Of a stretch of 64,000 nt of DNA, positions 35,765-41,594 are shown piece by piece. Origin of the DNA: Shinella sp. (GTDB lineage: Bacteria; Pseudomonadota; Alphaproteobacteria; Rhizobiales; Rhizobiaceae); contig QFQX01000002.1 of assembly GCA_003248775.1 (NCBI GenBank), forward strand, positions 62,001 to 126,000. Direction: 5' to 3'. The notes beneath the pieces are model-generated. The model worked only from the letters and a program-made list of their open reading frames with translations. It did no database searches and was not told where the DNA came from. The position numbers and the translations under genes were made by a program. Every line of letters begins with the position of its first letter. Positions within the stretch are counted from its first letter, which is position 1.

Positions 35765-35854
35765 TCAGAAGCGTTCGGGACGGATGAGAGCATAGGTGAG
35801 ATAGACGGCGAGAAGCACGGTCACAGCACCGCTCAAGACGTAGTCGAGAACCAT
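35765..35854 (-). CDS. kdpF: K+-transporting ATPase subunit KdpF
   Basis: 29 aa: one helix, with the order MVLDYVLSG then AVTVLLAVYLTYALIRPERF. This matches KdpF in length, single-helix layout and the YALI-PE-F ending. KdpF sits at the KdpA/KdpB interface and stabilises the complex. A GAGGAA ribosome site lies 8 bases before the ATG. Confidence 0.9.
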   Translation of the reverse strand: MVLDYVLSGAVTVLLAVYLTYALIRPERF

Positions 35855-35866
35855 CGGCGCAATTCC

Positions 35867-35950
35867 TCAAAGTTCGTTACATGCGCGGACATACGCAAAG
35901 CATAGCCCAAAGAAGATCAGCGCCGTTGCGAGCAGAATGACATCCATCAT
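35867..35950 (-). CDS. 27-aa membrane peptide at the head of the kdp operon
   Basis: A short gene with a strong ribosome site (AAAAGGAG, 9-10 bases before the first ATG). It encodes MMDVILLATALIFFGLCFAY followed by VRACNEL, then TGA 12 bases before the kdpF start. It has one hydrophobic helix with a short basic/acidic C-tail. Tiny ORFs of this look precede kdpF in other proteobacterial kdp operons as far as I recall, but I know no function. It could be a structural micropeptide of the pump or a leader peptide. Confidence 0.72.
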   Translation of the reverse strand: MMDVILLATALIFFGLCFAYVRACNEL

Positions 35951-36319
35951 TGATCTTCACTCCTTTTCAATGACTGGAAGCAGACGCAGCAAAGGGGTGC
36001 CGACCGATGGCGGCACCTCTATGCTTTCTGGTCTGAAGAAGATCGTTTCGATCCCTCGAGCATGAATATGCGGCGCGGGCGCATATAGTTTCGAGAGCGG
36101 GCACCCGGGAAAGAAATAGGAATTCTATAGGAATTCCGGCCGTGCCCGGATGCAGGCGGCAAGTGCCAGCCCGTATGTTGCCAGCAGCGCAAGCAACATG
36201 ATGGCGAGCGCGCCGGGCACGATGTTCAGGACGTGCAGACGCTCACCACACCCGCCGCCTGCGTACCACGAACGCGTAAATGCTGCCCTGAAACGGCGGC
36301 GGGAAGCGCGGGACACGCC
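35951..36319. other. kdp upstream intergenic region
   Basis: About 370 bases without a gene I can support. It holds the hairpin at 35993-36020 and an inverted repeat GGAATTC-N5-GAATTCC at 36119-36137. It must also contain the kdp promoter and KdpE sites, which I cannot place with confidence. A minus-strand frame at 36125-36316 encodes a hydrophobic stretch near its end but lacks a convincing start. Confidence 0.5.
35993..36020 (-). terminator. hairpin in the kdp leader
   Basis: On the minus strand AGAGGTGCCG (36020-36011) pairs with CGGCACCCCT (36002-35993, one G-U) around an 8-base loop, followed by TTGCTG. It lies between the small-gene pair at 36320-36798 and the first kdp micropeptide. 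It may end that upstream transcript, or be a leader structure of the kdp message. The T run is too short to be sure. Confidence 0.4.
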
Positions 36320-36592
36320 TTACGCCCCTGCGCCGCTTCTAGCCGGCTTGGCAGGATGCCCGGCGAAGAGCCTGCCAAGCTTCAGCCTGACGTGATCGGG
36401 AACGCACCAGACGGCTCCCGGCTGGTGGTCGCTCTCGAACATGGCGAAATGCACCGCGGAGGCGCGATCGCTGAAGAGCCCTCCGACCAAACCATCGCGG
36501 TCGGCGACAACCCAGCGTCCCTGCGCGTCGCGCCCGACGGTAAATCGCACGCCAGAAGCCGAGGGTGCGGCACGCATCTCTGCTTTGCCCAT
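36320..36592 (-). CDS. small conserved-looking hypothetical protein (90 aa)
   Basis: 90 aa from the ATG at 36592, which follows a perfect GAGGAG ribosome site. The middle reads VRFTVGRDAQGRWVVADRDG then GLFSDRASAVHFAMFES. This compact beta-strand pattern resembles small rhizobial proteins of unknown function in which a GRD-GRWVV strand pair is followed by a helix. No signal peptide or membrane helix. It starts 11 bases after the upstream 64-aa gene and is probably co-transcribed with it. No function can be given. Confidence 0.7.
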   Translation of the reverse strand: MGKAEMRAAPSASGVRFTVGRDAQGRWVVADRDGLVGGLFSDRASAVHFAMFESDHQPGAVWCVPDHVRLKLGRLFAGHPAKPARSGAGA

Positions 36593-36603
36593 GGGAAATC
36601 TCC

Positions 36604-36798
36604 TCAGTAAAGCGCGGCAATGAGGACAAGAACACAACAGGCCACGCCAGCGAGCGCGAACCACGTCAGCAGAACCCCGGCATCCCGATTGGCAAGCCCA
36701 CGAACTGGCCGACGCTCGGGCCAATGTCTGTCGCCATTTCGCGCGTCGTTTTCCGCGAGATATTGCGCCAGAAAGAAACTTCCCAAACGACCGTACAT
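36604..36798 (-). CDS. small single-pass membrane protein (64 aa), hypothetical
   Basis: 64 aa from the ATG at 36798, preceded by AAGGAG at a normal distance. The first 40 residues are polar and charged (FFLAQYLAENDARNGDRHWP, then RRPVRG). A C-terminal helix (LLTWFALAGVACCVLVLIAA) ends two residues before the stop, so it is a tail-anchored-type protein. It forms a two-gene unit with the 90-aa protein. Not recognised. Confidence 0.65.
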   Translation of the reverse strand: MYGRLGSFFLAQYLAENDARNGDRHWPERRPVRGLANRDAGVLLTWFALAGVACCVLVLIAALY

Positions 36799-36953
36799 GC
36801 CACTACTCCTTCTTGATTTCCGGTTGCACGACAGCATGTCGATGAGACCGGGCATCGAGGAAGGTAGCCACGAGCACATAGCCTTTCGATTGGGATCGAC
36901 GGGCTATGAAATAGGCGCGATATAAAGGCGGGCGGAAGCTCGACGGAGCCTCG

Positions 36954-37355
36954 TCAGCCACTCGATGTTCCGGCCACGGCCTGCCGCACGGTCTGAACGA
37001 AATGCCTGACGACGACCGCAGTCGTCGCCTTGCGATAGGCGAGTGCAAGACCCACCGTATGCGGCGCGTCTTCCAGTTGCCACAGCACCACGCCTCCCAC
37101 ATTGATCTGCCCCATAGAGGCAGGAACGAGCGAAACGCCGAGTTCAGCGACGACGAGCGAGAGGATGAAGGCAAGCTGCGGCGCAAAGGGGCCGAGCCGG
37201 GGTTCGAAACCCGCTTCACGGCAAGCGGTAAGCACCGCATCATGCAGGCTGATCCCGAGATCCCGTGAGGTCAGGATGAAAGGCTCGTCGGCAAGACGGG
37301 CTAGTTTCAGCTCGCCAGACTGCCTAGCCAACAGATGCCCTGCGGGAAGAGACAC
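36954..37355 (-). pseudogene. LysR-type regulator remnant (C-terminal effector domain only)
   Basis: The frame from about 37355 down to the stop at 36954 encodes a typical second half of a LysR effector domain: VSLPAGHLLARQSGELKLAR, LADEPFILTSR, then LVVAELGVSLVPASMGQI and VGLALAYRK. The HTH and the first effector half (about 180 residues) are missing. Upstream of 37355 the same frame has no LysR-like sequence and instead lies antisense to an alpha/beta hydrolase remnant. This is a truncated, non-functional regulator. Confidence 0.8.
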
Positions 37356-37374
37356 CCCCGACAGCCTCGGCAAG

Positions 37375-37695
37375 CAGCGATATCGGCGGGCCGCACTTTC
37401 GACCGTTCGCACCGGCCGCTTCGTCGGTGTCAGCCGACGCCTTCTCACCCAGCAGGAGGCGATTCTCGCTCGCGACGATTTCCGGCCCGTCCTCTCGACG
37501 ATCGCCGTCCAGCCCCTGATCGGCGTCGGCGTCGGCGATCAGGATATGGTGACCCCGCTCGAGCGGTCGATGGACATTCACAAGGCCGTGCCCGGTTCAG
37601 AGCTTCATGTCTTCCGCGATTGCGGTCACCTGCCCTCGATCGAAAAACCGGATGAGACGATTGTCCTTCTCAGGAGCTGGCTCGATTGCTCATGA
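37375..37695 (+). pseudogene. alpha/beta-hydrolase remnant (C-terminal third)
   Basis: The frame ending at 37695 encodes the end of an alpha/beta hydrolase: LLTQQEAILARDDFRPVLST, PLIGVGVGDQDMVTP with the acid Asp, and VFRDCGHLPSIEKPDETIVL with the catalytic His. The nucleophile-elbow part is absent. Homology seems to begin near 37375-37435. It lies head-to-head with the LysR remnant, as if a deletion removed the 5' halves of a divergent LysR/hydrolase pair. Its stop abuts the PaaX-type gene. Confidence 0.78.
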
Positions 37696-38508
37696 AGCGG
37701 ATGCGCCGAAGAATTCCATCCAGATCCGCCTGCCCTGATCGTCAAACCGCTTCACCGCCTCGATGAAATCATGGCGAGCGGCTTCGTCCGCCAATGGCGC
37801 GGGCAACATGGGATCGAAGACGATCTGGCGGATGGCATTGTCGCCCAGCAAGAAGCTCTCTCGCGCCGCAATTTCGGGCTGCAAGCCTGTCATGCCCTCC
37901 AGCCACGCCTCCAGACGCTGCACGCCCTCTCTGTAAACGGAGACCGGCGTGTCGCATTCCCAGAGACCGAGAGCCTGCTTCTGTCGATCCGGATCGAAAT
38001 CCGCTACGCGGAATACGGCAGCCTCTTCTCCCAGGCCCAGTGCGATCAGGCGTTGACGCGCCATTCCCGCGCCGCCTGCCAGATTATCGGGTCGAATAAA
38101 AAGACCGTTGCCGAGCTCCCGCATGCCCAGCATGGAAAGCGCACGCTCCCGCGCCCTCAGCACCTTGCGGTCGCTGCGGGAAAGCCCTCCGGTCGATGCC
38201 GCGATCCAGTCGCCGTTCCAGCGGACAAGACGCTCCTCGACCGTCCGCCAGCCCGCGACATCGTCACGGATCCTTCGTCTCTCGGACCCCAGTCGATAGA
38301 CGCCGCGCTCGACAAGCTCGACCAGACCCGACTGGGCGAGACGCGCGAGTGTCACCCGCACGCTGTTTTCGGAAATATCGAAGAGTGCACAGGCTCTCAG
38401 GGCATCGGCAACGCTCAAGACACCACCCGCGGCCACGCCAAGCAGATTGAGGATCAGACGCCGTGCATTCGGCACCTCAAAATTACCATGTTTGACACTA
38501 TTCGACAT
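37690..38508 (-). CDS. PaaX-family transcriptional regulator
   Basis: 272 aa from the ATG at 38508; an ATG at 38544 is also possible. The N-terminal winged helix (about 15-85) includes FDISENSVRVTLARLAQSGLV. A central PaaX domain with GWRTVEERLVRWNGDW is followed by the C-terminal PaaX_C region (YREGVQRLEAWLEG). PaaX-type repressors bind CoA thioesters. It is divergent from an acyl-CoA dehydrogenase gene with only about 50 bases between starts, so it probably represses that gene and itself. The 3' end overlaps the hydrolase remnant by 6 bp. Confidence 0.88.
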   Translation of the reverse strand: MSNSVKHGNFEVPNARRLILNLLGVAAGGVLSVADALRACALFDISENSVRVTLARLAQSGLVELVERGVYRLGSERRRIRDDVAGWRTVEERLVRWNGDWIAASTGGLSRSDRKVLRARERALSMLGMRELGNGLFIRPDNLAGGAGMARQRLIALGLGEEAAVFRVADFDPDRQKQALGLWECDTPVSVYREGVQRLEAWLEGMTGLQPEIAARESFLLGDNAIRQIVFDPMLPAPLADEAARHDFIEAVKRFDDQGRRIWMEFFGASAS

Positions 38509-38556
38509 CAAGCGTAATTTTCTTTCATGCGTGCTGGAGGGCACGAGGAGGAAAAC

Positions 38557-40203
38557 ATGTCACTTACCAGTCAATTCCAGACGCACGAAGTGCAAAATCA
38601 GCCGGAAGTGTTGAAGGAATACAATGTATGGGAGACGGATGCCGCGCTCCGAGAAGCCGTCGAACACAATGGCGGGGGCTGGGCGCATGAACACCTGAGC
38701 GAATACGGTTCGCTCGCCGGCGGGGAGCTTGTCCGGACGGGTTACGAAGCGAATGAAAACCGCCCGCGGCTGCGGTCGTTCGACAGGTATGGCCGCCGCA
38801 TCGATGAGGTGGAATTCCACCCCGCCTATCATCGACTGATGGCGGAAGCGATGAAATACGGCATGAACGGCTTTGCCTGGCGCAATGCCAACCGGGACGG
38901 TGCGCATGTGGCGCGCGCCGCTGTGATGTATATCGGCTCGCAGGCGGATGCCGGCGTCGGCTGCCCGATGTCGATGACCCACGCGGCCATCCCGGCCCTC
39001 AGGCGCGCACCCACGCTTGCCGAGAAATGGATCCCGAAGCTCATCTCCACCGAATACGACCCGCGCAGCCTTCCGATGGAGCAGAAGACCGGCTGCACCA
39101 TCGGCATGGGAATGACGGAAAAGCAGGGCGGCTCCGATGTCCGCTCCAACACGACACGGGCGATCCGCCAGCCTGACGGCACCTACGAGCTGGTCGGGCA
39201 CAAATGGTTCTTCTCCGCACCCATGTGCGACGCTCATCTGGTGCTCGCGCAGGCAGAGGGAGGCCTGAGCTGTTTCCTTGTGCCGCGCTTTCGCGCTGAC
39301 GGCAGCCGCAACGCGGTCGAGATCCAGCGTTTGAAGGACAAGCTCGGCGACTGGTCGAATGCCTCGTCGGAAGTGGAGTTTCATGGTGCCTTCGGGGAAC
39401 TCGTCGGTGAGGAAGGCCGCGGCATCGTGACGATCCTCGACATGGTGGCTCTCACCCGCCTCGACTGCATGATCGGTTCGGCCAGCCAGATGCGACAGGC
39501 GACGGTGCAGGCCCTGCACCATACCCGGCAGCGCAAGGCTTTCGGCGCCTATCTCGTCGATCAGCCGCTGATGCGCAATGTGCTGGCCGACCTCGCGCTT
39601 GAAAGCGAAGCGGCAATTGCCCTGACGATGCGTGTTGCCCGCGCGATAGATGCCGCCGGGCACGATCAGCGCGAGGCGGCCTTTGCCCGCATCGCCACGG
39701 CGATCGGCAAATACTGGGTCTGCAAGCGCGCGCCCCCGCATATCAATGAAGCGCAGGAATGCCTTGGCGGCATCGGCTATGTGGAAGAGACGATGATGCC
39801 GCGCCTTTATCGGCAGGCGCCGCTCAACTCGATCTGGGAAGGCAGTGGCAACGTTCAGTGCCTCGATGTGCTGAGAGCCCTGCGCAAGGAGCCCGCCTCA
39901 CACGATGCGCTGTTCGACGAACTCGCCGCCGCCGGAGGTCTCGACCCGGCCTATGATGCGGAACTGAAGGCCCTCGCCGGCTCCCTCGCAAATGCGGAAA
40001 CCCTAGAATATCGCAGCCGCTTCATCGTCGAGCGCGCCGCACTCCTGCTGCAGGCTTCCATTTTGTTGAAATCCGCCGACCCTGCCATTGCGGCATCTTT
40101 CTGCCGCTCCCGGCTCGGAAAGGAACATGGCCTCGCCTTGGGAACACTGGGGCCAGATGCACCGGTCGCTGTGCTCATCGAGAGGGCCATGGTCACGGCT
40201 TGA
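38557..40203 (+). CDS. AidB-type acyl-CoA dehydrogenase
   Basis: 548 aa, the AidB length (ordinary acyl-CoA dehydrogenases are about 380). It shows GMGMTEKQGGSDVRSNTTRA, the AidB-subfamily FAD segment, and HINEAQECLGGIGYVEE and SIWEGSGNVQCLDVLRAL near residue 430. A perfect GAGGAGGA ribosome site precedes the chosen ATG. AidB proteins are linked to alkylation stress in E. coli, but many members are plain acyl-CoA dehydrogenases. Control by a PaaX-type repressor favours a catabolic role on a CoA thioester. Confidence 0.9.
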   Translation: MSLTSQFQTHEVQNQPEVLKEYNVWETDAALREAVEHNGGGWAHEHLSEYGSLAGGELVRTGYEANENRPRLRSFDRYGRRIDEVEFHPAYHRLMAEAMKYGMNGFAWRNANRDGAHVARAAVMYIGSQADAGVGCPMSMTHAAIPALRRAPTLAEKWIPKLISTEYDPRSLPMEQKTGCTIGMGMTEKQGGSDVRSNTTRAIRQPDGTYELVGHKWFFSAPMCDAHLVLAQAEGGLSCFLVPRFRADGSRNAVEIQRLKDKLGDWSNASSEVEFHGAFGELVGEEGRGIVTILDMVALTRLDCMIGSASQMRQATVQALHHTRQRKAFGAYLVDQPLMRNVLADLALESEAAIALTMRVARAIDAAGHDQREAAFARIATAIGKYWVCKRAPPHINEAQECLGGIGYVEETMMPRLYRQAPLNSIWEGSGNVQCLDVLRALRKEPASHDALFDELAAAGGLDPAYDAELKALAGSLANAETLEYRSRFIVERAALLLQASILLKSADPAIAASFCRSRLGKEHGLALGTLGPDAPVAVLIERAMVTA

Positions 40204-40208
40204 TAGTC

Positions 40209-40244
40209 GATGCGATGTCGGCGACTCGCCGCCGACATCGCATC
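40209..40244 (+). terminator. hairpin terminator after the acyl-CoA dehydrogenase
   Basis: GATGCGATGTCGGC (40209-40222) and GCCGACATCGCATC (40231-40244) form a perfect 14-bp stem with an 8-base loop, 5 bases past the stop codon. A weak T stretch (ATTTTC) follows only 8 bases later, so it may end transcription or protect the 3' end. Confidence 0.65.
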
Positions 40245-40441
40245 AAGGCTGCATTTTCGGACGCCGATTGCTCATCGATCACGAAATATCATCTCCGTTC
40301 TCGCGGAGTTGAAAGGGTTTCATGACAGAATCCGGTTGTCGTCTTTCGCTGGAAGCTCTAGGACCGCGACATGGTGACGGTCTGAAGCCGCGCCAAGGAC
40401 ACTTCGTAGATCGAAGTAGGGACGCGGAACGAAGGCAGACC

Positions 40442-41488
40442 ATGCGTTATCTGATTACCGGGACGGCGGGCTTCATCGGCTTCCATCTGGCCCGAAGGCT
40501 TCTCGAGGCGGGCCACAGTGTCACCGGCTTCGACGGCATGACCCCCTATTACGATGTTTCGCTGAAGCGCAAGCGCCACAGCATCCTGGAAACCTACAGC
40601 AACTTCGATCCCGTCATCGGAGCGCTGGAAGACGTGGCCGCTCTCGACCGCGCTGCGGCGGTGGAGCAGCCAGATGCCATCATCCATCTCGCCGCACAGG
40701 CGGGCGTACGCTACAGCCTTGAAAACCCGCAGGCTTACGTCACTTCCAACCTGACGGGCTCATGGACCGTGCTGGAACTCGCCAAGCGGGTTCAGCCGAA
40801 ACATCTGCTGCTAGCTTCCAGCTCCTCGATTTACGGCGCAAACGAGAAGGTGCCGTTTGCCGAGACCGACCATGCCGATGAGCCGCTGACGCTCTATGCT
40901 GCCACCAAGAAGGCGATGGAGGCCATGGGCCATTCCTACGCCCATCTCTACAAGATTCCGACGACGGCCTTCCGGTTCTTCACTGTCTACGGCCCTTGGG
41001 GTCGCCCCGATATGGCGTTGTTCAAGTTCACCGACGCGATCCTCAACGAGCGCCCGCTGGAGATTTACGGCGAAGGCAAGATGAGCCGCGATTTCACCTA
41101 CATCGATGACCTCGTGGAATCGATCGTTCGCCTTATCGATGTCGTCCCTGCCGAGAAAAATCGCGTGACAACACCCGGCGTGAAGGACACACTCTCGCGG
41201 CACGCGCCGTTTCGTATCGTCAACATCGGAGGCGGCCAGCCCATAGAGCTGATCCGTTTCGTCGAGACGGTGGAAGCCGCCGTTGGAGAACCGGCCATCC
41301 GCCGTATGCTGCCAATGCAGAAGGGTGACGTGCCCCGCACCTTCGCTCTTCCCGACCTTCTTCATGCGTTGACCGGCTATACGCCCGACACACCCGTCGA
41401 TAAGGGTGTCCTGGAGTTCGTCAAGTGGTACCGGGAATGGAAGCTTGAAGCTGCAGTGTCCGGGCAGACGCCGGAGGCAGTCTCCTGA
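40442..41488 (+). CDS. NAD-dependent epimerase, UDP-glucuronate 4-epimerase-like
   Basis: 348-aa extended SDR. The NAD motif TGTAGFIGFHLARRLLEAGH is at residues 7-26, LAAQAGVRYSLENPQAYV near 83, the catalytic YxxxK is in LYAATKKAMEAM near 150, and FRFFTVYGPWGRPDMALFKF near 178 is typical of UDP-GlcA 4-epimerases such as rhizobial LpsL. It would make UDP-galacturonate for LPS or exopolysaccharide. AAGG precedes the ATG. The nucleotide-sugar dehydrogenase gene at 61.5 kb may belong to the same surface-sugar theme. Confidence 0.88.
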   Translation: MRYLITGTAGFIGFHLARRLLEAGHSVTGFDGMTPYYDVSLKRKRHSILETYSNFDPVIGALEDVAALDRAAAVEQPDAIIHLAAQAGVRYSLENPQAYVTSNLTGSWTVLELAKRVQPKHLLLASSSSIYGANEKVPFAETDHADEPLTLYAATKKAMEAMGHSYAHLYKIPTTAFRFFTVYGPWGRPDMALFKFTDAILNERPLEIYGEGKMSRDFTYIDDLVESIVRLIDVVPAEKNRVTTPGVKDTLSRHAPFRIVNIGGGQPIELIRFVETVEAAVGEPAIRRMLPMQKGDVPRTFALPDLLHALTGYTPDTPVDKGVLEFVKWYREWKLEAAVSGQTPEAVS

Positions 41489-41530
41489 AAGCTGCGGACG
41501 GAAGCTAGAGCGCATGGCTTGCGAGGGCTT

Positions 41531-41559
41531 TTGACAATACATAAGTACAGGATTAAAAA
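41531..41559 (+). promoter_or_regulatory. sigma70-type promoter candidate for the pseudo-ABC/cAMP cluster
   Basis: TTGACA at 41531-41536 and TAAAAA at 41554-41559 are separated by 17 bases, placing transcription start near 41566. This lies in the 106-base gap between the epimerase stop and the ABC-like gene and favours the ATG at 41595 over the GTG at 41568 as translation start. Confidence 0.6.
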
Positions 41560-41594
41560 TCCGATTTGTGCTCGATCAGGCCAGCCCCGCCCTT

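Noticed and set aside
36119..36137. Inverted repeat GGAATTC-N5-GAATTCC
   Set aside because: Too short and in a region with no placed promoter; could be chance. Kept only as a note in the intergenic entry.
36125..36316. Minus-strand 63-codon frame with a hydrophobic C-terminal stretch
   Set aside because: The helix looks protein-like, but the start is a GTG without a ribosome site and the first 30 residues look non-coding. A shorter start could exist; I cannot support one.
41568..41594. GTG start for the ABC-like protein
   Set aside because: It would fall about 2 bases from the predicted transcription start and has no ribosome site; the ATG at 41595 also lacks a clear one but leaves a normal leader.
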